This document shows positions 7,122-13,186 of a stretch of 16,326 nt of DNA, piece after piece. The notes under the pieces were generated by a model. That model had not been told where the DNA came from, ran no database searches, and saw nothing but the letters and a program-made list of their open reading frames with translations. Every line of letters begins with the position of its first letter. Position 1 is the stretch's first letter. The translations under genes and the position numbers were made by a program. Origin of the DNA: Bacillota bacterium (GTDB taxonomy: Bacteria > Bacillota > Clostridia > Christensenellales > UMGS416); assembly GCA_023409755.1 (NCBI GenBank), contig JAEYRA010000158.1, positions 1-16,326 of the forward strand, in the 5' to 3' direction.

Positions 7122-8591
7122 TTACGTACCACAATATGTACGATAGGGACACGAAGATGGCCCCGGCGGTACGGTGTACTCCTGCTTCTCCGGCGTGTTT
7201 GTATAGGGATCTGCGACTGCGTTGAGAAGCTTGCCCAGAGCACTAAAGTCGTTGTTCAAAACGGCCGATTCCAAAGCGGCTTCCACCTGATGATTGCGAG
7301 GGATGATAACAGGATTGTTATGCTGCATCAGAGCGACTGCCATTTCCTCCGTTTCTTGCTGCTGCATCAAGCGTTCTTTCCACTTCCCGCGCCATTGTAT
7401 AAACTCTGTTTTGGAGAGAGGGGTGTCCTCAATCTCTTGATCGGTGAGTGCCCGGAAGGTATTTGTATAATCAGCGCCGATTTGCTTCATGATGGAAAGT
7501 AATTCGTTGATTAGTGTTTCATCCCGTTCTTCCTCGTGGAAGATGCCCAGTTTTCTTCTCATTCCCGAAAGCCAAGCGCTGTGAAATTGCTGGGGGAAAC
7601 CAGACACCAAATTCTGAGCCAATTCTCGGGCTTGATTGGGATCCTCATGCAGCAGTGGAAGAAGCGTTTCGGCGAACCGCGCTAGATTCCATTGACCAAT
7701 GATCGGTTGATTTTCGTAGCAATAGCGGCCTTCGGAGTCAATGGAGCTGAAGACTGTCTTCGGATCATAGGTGTCCATGAATGCGCAGGGGCCGTAGTCG
7801 ATGGTCTCTCCGCTGATGGCCATGTTGTCGGTGTTCATAACCCCGTGGATGAAGCCAACCAATTGCCACTTCGCGATCAACTGTGCCTGCCGGGCAATGA
7901 CCTCCTGCAGGAACCCGCAATAACAGTTCTGAGCAGGCTTCACGCCTGTGAAGTGCCTGTTGATCGTATAGTCGGCAAGCATTCTCAGATCATCACCGCT
8001 GCCCCATCTTGCCGCATATTGGAAGGTGCCCACGCGGATATGGCTTTGGGCCACGCGGGTCAGGATGGCGCCGGGCAATACCGTCTCCCGAAAGACGGGT
8101 TCCCCGGTTGATACGACGGCAAGACTGCGTGTGGTGGGTATTCCGAACCCATGCATCGCCTCACTGATGAGATATTCCCGCAGCATGGGTCCAAGTGCAG
8201 CCCGGCCGTCGCCTCCGCGGGAGTAGGGTGTTTTCCCGGCGCCCTTAAGCTGGATGTCTACCCGCTCTCCTTTCGGGGTTATCTGTTCTCCAAGCAGCAG
8301 GGCTCTTCCGTCCCCCAACATGGTAAAATATCCGAATTGGTGCCCTGCATATGCCTGGGCCAAGGTCGTCGCTCCTTCAGGAGTTTGGTTCCCCGCCAGG
8401 ATTTCCACCCCGGCTGGACTCTCCAGTTCCTCCTCCGCCAACCCCAGGTCTGCAGCCAGCCGTTTGTTGAGCAGCACCAGCTGTGGCGAACGAACAGGCT
8501 CCGGGTCTTGGAGCGAAAAAAAGATGCCAGGCAGCCGGCTGTAGCTATTCTCAAAATTCCATCCAAATCTTGAACCAGGATTTTTACTCAT
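7122..8591 (-). CDS. selO: Protein adenylyltransferase SelO (YdiU/UPF0061)
   Basis: A full-length SelO pseudokinase of 489 residues. By established work on the family it transfers AMP from ATP to protein hydroxyls and takes part in redox stress responses. Visible hallmarks: the start FENSYSRLP; TLAQAYAGHQFGYF near 76-89; DIQLKGAGKTPYSRGGDGRA with K116; MLREYLISEAMHGFGIPTTR; GFIHGVMNTDNMAISG with N253, D255 and N256; and D265 in DYGPCAFMD, the DFG-like metal-binding position. The C-terminus ends TYCGT, with C487 two residues before the end, near the place where animal SelO carries selenocysteine. The ATG at 8591 is preceded by GAGGG at a suitable distance. The gene is single, convergent with the hydrolase and divergent from the TetR/MFS module. 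Confidence 0.95.
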   Translation of the reverse strand: MSKNPGSRFGWNFENSYSRLPGIFFSLQDPEPVRSPQLVLLNKRLAADLGLAEEELESPAGVEILAGNQTPEGATTLAQAYAGHQFGYFTMLGDGRALLLGEQITPKGERVDIQLKGAGKTPYSRGGDGRAALGPMLREYLISEAMHGFGIPTTRSLAVVSTGEPVFRETVLPGAILTRVAQSHIRVGTFQYAARWGSGDDLRMLADYTINRHFTGVKPAQNCYCGFLQEVIARQAQLIAKWQLVGFIHGVMNTDNMAISGETIDYGPCAFMDTYDPKTVFSSIDSEGRYCYENQPIIGQWNLARFAETLLPLLHEDPNQARELAQNLVSGFPQQFHSAWLSGMRRKLGIFHEEERDETLINELLSIMKQIGADYTNTFRALTDQEIEDTPLSKTEFIQWRGKWKERLMQQQETEEMAVALMQHNNPVIIPRNHQVEAALESAVLNNDFSALGKLLNAVADPYTNTPEKQEYTVPPGPSSCPYRTYCGT

Positions 8592-9042
8592 ATTACTTCC
8601 CTCATATTTACTTCACGATACATTCCGCCGCTTTTACACCGTCGCTGTCGTGCAACTCCATCGTCAGCGATCATCCGTTGACTCCTTGCAGCTGGAACTA
8701 GGTTCTCCCATTCCATTTTTCAGTATCCGATGGGCTTGTCGGGTTTGGTTTGTTCTATTTACCAAAGAGATTGGAAAGAGTCGGCGCGGCCAACGTTCAC
8801 CATGTCGACTCCGCATTACGGGAAAGGGCGGGGCAGTGGGGCAGGAGGGCTTCGATTGCTGCCATCCTTCTGTTGGGTGGCTTGGCATTTCTCGCAATGA
8901 CCATGTACAGGTTTGGCGGGTGGACCATTCTGAAAACACTCGTTTGCTCTTCCTCTCAATGGACAGCACTATCGGTGTGGTTTGGCCGAAAACCGCTTCC
9001 ATTATGCAAATGAAGTACAGTCCGCAAATCTCTAAATTTCTG
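8592..9042. other. Intergenic stretch without a convincing gene
   Basis: About 450 bases between selO and the tetR promoter. Short open frames occur on both strands, the longest being plus-strand 8650-9087 and 8750-9013 and minus-strand 8664-9002. None has a ribosome binding site, a recognisable family or gene-like codon use. The hydrophobic run in the 8750 frame coincides with the dyad at 8855-8898 and looks like translated repeat DNA. The selO promoter must lie in the first part, but I see no clear -35/-10 pair. Confidence 0.6.
8855..8898. repeat. Imperfect dyad with ATTGC / GCAAT ends, possible dispersed repeat remnant
   Basis: The ends ATTGC (8855-8859) and GCAAT (8894-8898) pair. Inside them GCCATCC (8861-8867) pairs with GGGTGGC (8875-8881) with one G-U. 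The layout GATTGC...stem...CTCGCAATGAC resembles short interspersed palindromic repeats common in Firmicute intergenic DNA. Only one copy is in the window, so its repeat status cannot be shown here. Confidence 0.35.
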
Positions 9043-9071
9043 TTGACGCGTTGTTTACTTTGCGATAAAAT
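9043..9071 (+). promoter_or_regulatory. Promoter of the tetR-MFS module
   Basis: -35 TTGACG (9043-9048), 17-base spacer, -10 TAAAAT (9066-9071). Each hexamer is 5/6 of consensus at ideal spacing. The palindromic operator begins inside the -10, which fits repression by occlusion. Confidence 0.75.
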
Positions 9072-9085
9072 GAACCGCGTTCATT
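9069..9085. promoter_or_regulatory. TetR-type operator overlapping the -10 element
   Basis: A perfect palindrome, AATGAAC-CGC-GTTCATT, with 7-base arms and a 3-base centre. It overlaps the end of the -10 hexamer and the expected transcription start, and lies 16 bases before the regulator's start codon. This is the usual arrangement for an autorepressing TetR-family protein. Binding by the adjacent regulator is inferred. Confidence 0.72.
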
Positions 9086-9100
9086 AAGAGGGGGTTGACT

Positions 9101-9649
9101 ATGCCGAAAATCCTGCCCGACAACATCAAGGAGCAAATCCTGACGACAACACGGCGTTTGGTGATCGAATGCGGCTATAGCAAGGTCGCGATTCGAGACA
9201 TCGCCCGCGAATGTGGAATTGCCACGGGTACGTTCTACAATTATTTCCAATCCAAGCAGGAGATTCTTTCCGCTCTGTTGTCAGATGACTGGGACAAAAT
9301 GCAACGCTCCATGAAGGCTCAAACCCTCAATGCGAATCTTCCACCGATATACCAGCTGGAGGTCATTTTCATCGATTTAAAGGAGATGATGCGGTCTGTT
9401 CACCAGCTATGGGCGCTTGGGTTTCCGGATGACCTGGCAACCGAGTCAAGGGACAAGATGACACAAATCAAGAAGCAGCTGCGTTCTGAGCTTGGTGAAA
9501 CCATCAGTAGTATTATTCATGGGCATGCAGACCCAAGCAGAGAAACTTTTTTGGTCAGCTTCATTGTCGGTATCTTCTTCTCCTACGCTTATGATCAAAA
9601 TTCGGATTTTGATGATCTTAAGTTTGTGTTGGAGAAGCTTATCAATTGA
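9101..9649 (+). CDS. TetR/AcrR-family transcriptional repressor
   Basis: A regulator of 182 residues, normal length for the family. The N-terminal DNA-binding domain is clear: ILTTTRRLVIECGYSKVAIRD leads into the helix-turn-helix IARECGIATGTFYNYFQSKQ and EILSALL. The rest, about 60-182, is a helical ligand-binding and dimerisation domain of no recognisable ligand class. A TTG at 9095 is also in frame, but GAGG at 9088-9091 is nine bases from the ATG at 9101, which I take as the start. It sits 53 bases before the MFS transporter in the same direction and under a promoter with a palindromic operator. It most likely represses itself and the pump and is released by a compound that the pump exports; this is inferred from context. 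Confidence 0.9.
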   Translation: MPKILPDNIKEQILTTTRRLVIECGYSKVAIRDIARECGIATGTFYNYFQSKQEILSALLSDDWDKMQRSMKAQTLNANLPPIYQLEVIFIDLKEMMRSVHQLWALGFPDDLATESRDKMTQIKKQLRSELGETISSIIHGHADPSRETFLVSFIVGIFFSYAYDQNSDFDDLKFVLEKLIN

Positions 9650-9661
9650 GTTTTGAATATC

Positions 9662-9676
9662 ATGAGCAATGCTCAT
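9662..9676. promoter_or_regulatory. Second, variant operator between tetR and the transporter gene
   Basis: ATGAGC-AAT-GCTCAT is a perfect 6-base palindrome with a 3-base centre. It differs from the tetR operator core (ATGAAC-CGC-GTTCAT) by one symmetric A/G change per half-site. It lies 26 bases before the transporter start. A further small dyad, TTCAA-AC-TTGAA, overlaps its right end. No good -35/-10 pair is visible here, so it may act as a secondary site or roadblock. Confidence 0.5.
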
Positions 9677-9702
9677 TCAAACTTGAAGTTTAGGAGGTCA
9701 TT

Positions 9703-12483
9703 ATGACGGCGGCTACAAACAAAAAACATTTGGGTTGGGTGATGGCGGTCTACCTGCTCGGAATCTTTATCGGCGCCATCGATACCGGAATTCTGACGCC
9801 CGCGCGTACCGTGGTGCAAAACTCGCTTGGCGTGGGCGAAAAGACGGGCATTTGGATGATTACGGCGTTTACGCTCTCATACGCCTGCGCGATGCCCATA
9901 CTGGGCAAGCTGGCCGATCGCATAGGACGCAAGCCCGTCTATATGATAGCCATCGCGTTGTTTGGTACTGGCTCGCTCATATGCGGTCTGTCCAACTTTA
10001 CAAACAGCTTTCCCATGCTCATCGTTGGCCGGGTGATTCAGGCCATTGGCGGCGGCGGGATCGTTCCGCTCGCGACGGCGGAGTTCGGTACCAGTTTCCC
10101 AGAGGAAAAACGCGGCATGGCGCTTGGCCTTGTCGGCGGTGTATACGGCATTGCGAACATTTTAGGCGCTACCCTTGGCAGCGCAATCCTCGACCTTGTG
10201 GGCACGCAGAACTGGCATTGGCTATTCTTCATCAACCTGCCCATCTGCCTCTTCGTGGTGCTGGTCGGCATCATCGCGCTTCCCAAAAGTGAAAAACTGC
10301 CCGCACAGCGCATTGATATCCTGGGCACGATTGTGCTGGTTGTAATGATTATGTCGCTGCTGTACGGCCTCAACAATTTGGACTTTTTCGACTTCAGCGC
10401 GTCAATCGCACAGACCAACGTGTATCCGTTCCTCATTGCGTTCGCGGTGCTTGTGCCGTTCTTCTGGTTGGTTGAGAAGCGCGCAGCTGACCCGGTGCTG
10501 AACATCGATTATTTTAAGAACGGGCAGGTTGTCATCATCTTCGTGCTGGCGATTATCGTTGGCATGTGCCTGATGGGCATGGTGTTCGTTCCTCAGTTCG
10601 CCGAAAACGCACTGAAAGCCCGTGCCGGCTCCGGCGGGTACTATGTCACAATCCTTGGCCTGTTCGCCGGCATCGGTGCCCCCATGAGCGGCCGCCTGGT
10701 AGACAAATACGGCCCGAAAAAGATTCTGTACCTGGGCTTTGGCATCTCCATCGTCGGGGCTCTGTTCCTGGCGCTGTATGCCACTATCTACGCCAACTTT
10801 GCCAGCGTAATCATCAGCCTCATATTGGTGGGTTCCGGTCTGGGCTTCGTGATGGGCACGCCGCTCAACTACATGATGCTGTCCAATTCCGCCAAGGAGG
10901 AGTCCAACTCGGCGCTGTCCGCGCTTTCGCTGATGCGTTCCATTGGTACTACGGTCGGCCCCATCCTCATGATTGGCTTCATTGCGCAGGCAGGCGCCGC
11001 CGCACAGGATGACATCACGGCGCTCCTTCCTCCGGTTTCCTCCATCCAGATTCAGGCGGATGAGTCGCTGACAAACGGCATTAAGGATGACTTGAACGCC
11101 ATCAAAGGGGACATTACCCTTTCAAACGAACTGAAGGCCTCCCTCCTGAAACAAATCGACAAGTTGGAGGATCAGAACAAGCAACTTACGGCGGTGGATG
11201 AGAAAACGCGTGCGGCATATGAAAAGATCAAGAAAGATCCTGACTTTGCTGATCGGCTCGACGATATGAAATTCACCATGCCTGAGAAGATGGATACACC
11301 GGACTTCTCCGAAATTCGGGAGAAGCTCAATCAAAACAGTGATATGAGCGCAAGCGATATCGACGAGTATCTCGACATGCTGGACTTCCAGAACCCCGAC
11401 GAGATGAGTTTCAACATGTCGGACGACGCCACGCTGCCTGACGATGTGCTGCAGCGGCTGCAATCCTCCGATGTCAACACCATTACCAGCGACATCGTCT
11501 TCCTTGTCCAGCGGATGTTCGAGCTGAACACACCTTCTGTGATTCAAGACATCCAAAGTGGAATTGGTGATGGCATCAGCGGCATTGGCGATGGCATCTC
11601 CGGCCTGTCCGATGCGTCCGGCGGCATTGGTGAGGGCATCGACGGACTTGCCGATGCAGTAGACGGTGTCAGCACCGGCATCAACGGTGTAAAAAAAGGA
11701 CTCGACGGCATGAACGAAGGCATGACCGGCATGGACGACGCCATCAGCGGCATGCGCAAGGGCATCAAAGGTATCAACAGCGGGATCAACCAGATGAAAC
11801 CGGCGCTGGAAGGCATCGAAGCCGGCATTGATGGAATGAAGCAGGGGCTTTCGAAGCTGGATGCACAAATCACTGCCGTGCAGGCCCAGCTGGATGCTTC
11901 CATCGCCGCAGGTGACCCGCCCTCCGTGTGGGGAGCGCTTCAGGGGCAGTTGACGGGTCTCAAGGCCGCGCGTGAAAAGCTGGCTGCAGAGCTCAGTGAT
12001 GCCCAAGGCCAGAAGGCGGATTTGGAATCTCAGATAAAAAAGATGAAGGGCAAGATTTCTACCATGAAGGCGTCTATCAAGAAAATTGAGGCCGCTCAGA
12101 AGAAGTTGTCCCCACTCATCAGTGATGTCAAAAAAGAAAAGGACCTGATGGTTGCCATGAAGGGTGGCCTGAAAGAAACTTCCAGCACCATGCAGGAAAT
12201 GGGTGACGTACTTACTCGGATGTCGGAGGGGATGACGGATGCACAAAGCCGTTTGACCAGTCTGCAGGCTGCGATACCGGATTACTTCGATACTGCGATG
12301 ACCGACTACATTCAGGTGGTGGAGGACAAGCAAGAGGACATTGTGGGGACCTTCCAGCGGGTATTGAACCATGGGTTCACCGACATGTACTATGCCGTCG
12401 CCATCCTGTGCAGCGTTGCGTGCCTGGCGCTGGCGTTTTACCGCCACCCGAAAAAGCCCGTTGATTTGGGCCTAAGCCAATAA
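9703..12483 (+). CDS. DHA2-like 14-segment MFS transporter with a ~460-residue extracytoplasmic insertion
   Basis: A 926-residue major facilitator permease, far longer than usual QacA/EmrB-type pumps (about 450-530). Segments 1-13 fall within residues 10-430. D27 lies in the first segment, motif A GKLADRIGRK is at 68-77, and a degenerate motif C (YGIANILGATLGS) is in segment 5. Segment 14 (about 895-913) follows an insertion of roughly residues 434-893. With 14 segments and a cytoplasmic N-terminus, that loop faces outside. In order it holds an acidic, helix-rich part (435-610), 17 glycine-rich heptads (614-732) and a lysine/alanine-rich predicted coiled coil (about 745-870). Probable role: proton-driven drug or metabolite efflux, controlled by the upstream TetR protein. 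AGGAGG at 9692-9697 sets the start. The reading frame is intact throughout and a terminator follows. Confidence 0.9.
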   Translation: MTAATNKKHLGWVMAVYLLGIFIGAIDTGILTPARTVVQNSLGVGEKTGIWMITAFTLSYACAMPILGKLADRIGRKPVYMIAIALFGTGSLICGLSNFTNSFPMLIVGRVIQAIGGGGIVPLATAEFGTSFPEEKRGMALGLVGGVYGIANILGATLGSAILDLVGTQNWHWLFFINLPICLFVVLVGIIALPKSEKLPAQRIDILGTIVLVVMIMSLLYGLNNLDFFDFSASIAQTNVYPFLIAFAVLVPFFWLVEKRAADPVLNIDYFKNGQVVIIFVLAIIVGMCLMGMVFVPQFAENALKARAGSGGYYVTILGLFAGIGAPMSGRLVDKYGPKKILYLGFGISIVGALFLALYATIYANFASVIISLILVGSGLGFVMGTPLNYMMLSNSAKEESNSALSALSLMRSIGTTVGPILMIGFIAQAGAAAQDDITALLPPVSSIQIQADESLTNGIKDDLNAIKGDITLSNELKASLLKQIDKLEDQNKQLTAVDEKTRAAYEKIKKDPDFADRLDDMKFTMPEKMDTPDFSEIREKLNQNSDMSASDIDEYLDMLDFQNPDEMSFNMSDDATLPDDVLQRLQSSDVNTITSDIVFLVQRMFELNTPSVIQDIQSGIGDGISGIGDGISGLSDASGGIGEGIDGLADAVDGVSTGINGVKKGLDGMNEGMTGMDDAISGMRKGIKGINSGINQMKPALEGIEAGIDGMKQGLSKLDAQITAVQAQLDASIAAGDPPSVWGALQGQLTGLKAAREKLAAELSDAQGQKADLESQIKKMKGKISTMKASIKKIEAAQKKLSPLISDVKKEKDLMVAMKGGLKETSSTMQEMGDVLTRMSEGMTDAQSRLTSLQAAIPDYFDTAMTDYIQVVEDKQEDIVGTFQRVLNHGFTDMYYAVAILCSVACLALAFYRHPKKPVDLGLSQ
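11542..11898 (+). repeat. Seventeen tandem heptad codons (21-base units) within the MFS gene
   Basis: Residues 614-732 read as 17 consecutive heptads of the form hydrophobic-x-x-Gly/Ala-hydrophobic-x-Gly, for example IGDGISG, IGEGIDG, VKKGLDG, IEAGIDG. The last few lose the glycine. The first IGDGISG pair is a near-exact 21-base DNA repeat at 11563-11604; the others have diverged. Shifted in register this is the xxxLxxG heptad pattern known from YhgE/Pip-type membrane proteins. It suggests a long, straight helical stalk. Confidence 0.85.
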
Positions 12484-12494
12484 CATACGATCGG

Positions 12495-12528
12495 AAGGCC
12501 GCTTGCATGGACTTGCAAGCGGCCTTTT
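12495..12528 (+). terminator. Rho-independent terminator of the tetR-MFS module
   Basis: A perfect 13-base inverted repeat, AAGGCCGCTTGCA / TGCAAGCGGCCTT, with a 6-base loop, running into TTTT. It lies 12 bases after the transporter stop. Confidence 0.9.
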
Positions 12529-12717
12529 CATGCCATTCGTTGCGGGTGTTCTTGACACATGTCGGGATGTTCAAAAGATCTCTGCAGGAAAGCTTGTGAT
12601 TCACGCAGGAATCCCATACAAAGCGGGGTCGTTTTATGCATTTGCTTTTATGTGAAGCCCTGATGAAGAATTAATTAATGTTTTTGGAATGAAATTGTCA
12701 CAGGGCAATAATAAACA

Positions 12718-12746
12718 TCGACAAAGCGCCAAACAACGAATATAAT
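12718..12746 (+). promoter_or_regulatory. Strong promoter for rpsU
   Basis: -35 TCGACA (12718-12723), 17-base spacer, -10 TATAAT (12741-12746). The -10 is a perfect consensus and the -35 is 5/6. The leader would be about 65 nt before the GTG start. Nothing else is recognised between the MFS terminator and this promoter. Confidence 0.78.
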
Positions 12747-12819
12747 CAGTATGGTTATCCGCAGCAAATGGTACGATAATGGCAATTATGCGGGTAACCC
12801 AAACGAAAGGGGCGTTGTA

Positions 12820-13002
12820 GTGTCTGAGGTACGAGTTGGTAAGGACGAATCCATTGAAAGTGCTCTCAAACGTTTCAAGAAGAAATGCCAGAACTCTGGC
12901 ATTCTGAAGGAAGTGCGTCGGCGTGAGCATTATGAGAAGCCGAGCGTACGTCGCAAGAAGAAAGCGATAGAGGCACGGAAAAAATCCAAGAAGTTCAGGT
13001 GA
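12820..13002 (+). CDS. rpsU: 30S ribosomal protein S21
   Basis: A small basic ribosomal protein of 60 residues that binds the 30S subunit and helps start translation. The sequence is typical: SEVRVGKDESIESALKRFKK near the N-terminus, then REHYEKPSVRRKKK and a lysine/arginine-rich tail. An ATG in frame at 12751 would add 23 residues unlike S21. The GTG at 12820 gives the normal family length and has AAAGGGG seven bases upstream, so I take it as the start. The gene is monocistronic, with its own promoter and terminator, between the efflux module and nrdA. Confidence 0.95.
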   Translation: MSEVRVGKDESIESALKRFKKKCQNSGILKEVRRREHYEKPSVRRKKKAIEARKKSKKFR

Positions 13003-13006
13003 TAGA

Positions 13007-13031
13007 AGCCCGGCCAAGTTTTGGCCGGGCT
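13007..13031 (+). terminator. Terminator of rpsU
   Basis: A perfect 11-base inverted repeat, AGCCCGGCCAA / TTGGCCGGGCT, with a 3-base loop, four bases after the stop. The following CTCTATTTC is a short pyrimidine-rich tract rather than a clean T-run. Confidence 0.8.
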
Positions 13032-13071
13032 CTCTATTTCTGTATGGCGGTGTCGGATTACGCAGAGTGCA

Positions 13072-13100
13072 TTGCGACACACAATATTTAGTGGTATAAT
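13072..13100 (+). promoter_or_regulatory. Promoter of the nrdAB operon
   Basis: -35 TTGCGA (13072-13077), 17-base spacer, -10 TATAAT (13095-13100). The -10 is perfect and the -35 matches 4/6. The spacer is filled almost entirely by an NrdR-like box. Confidence 0.75.
13079..13094. promoter_or_regulatory. NrdR-box-like operator between -35 and -10 of nrdAB
   Basis: ACACAATATTTAGTGG matches the known 16-base NrdR consensus (ACACWATATNTWGTGT, from memory) at nearly every position. NrdR, a zinc-finger/ATP-cone repressor, controls ribonucleotide reductase genes in most bacteria. NrdR boxes normally come in pairs. A degenerate A/T-rich candidate starts near 13094 (GTATAATATTGTAAAC), about 15 bases away, but it is weak. 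Confidence 0.68.
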
Positions 13101-13186
13101 ATTGTAAACGATACAAAATGAGCCGCACGTATGCTTTTGTCTTGTGTGGCAGAGTACCAGGGATGACCGGGAGGACGCTGAGGGCG

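Noticed and set aside
8750..9013. Plus-strand open frame of 87 codons with a hydrophobic, membrane-like run
   Set aside because: It starts at TTG with no ribosome binding site, and the hydrophobic part coincides with the dyad at 8855-8898, so it looks like translated repeat DNA rather than a small membrane protein.
11542..11898. CRISPR or satellite-like array, because of 21-base periodicity
   Set aside because: The period is that of protein heptads in one reading frame. The units diverge at synonymous positions and there are no spacers.
11122..12447. Minus-strand open frame (441 codons) opposite the MFS insertion
   Set aside because: I checked whether the unusual insertion might really be an antisense gene. 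The antisense product shows no family, whereas the plus frame gives perfect heptads, runs on from segment 13 and ends in a final membrane segment.
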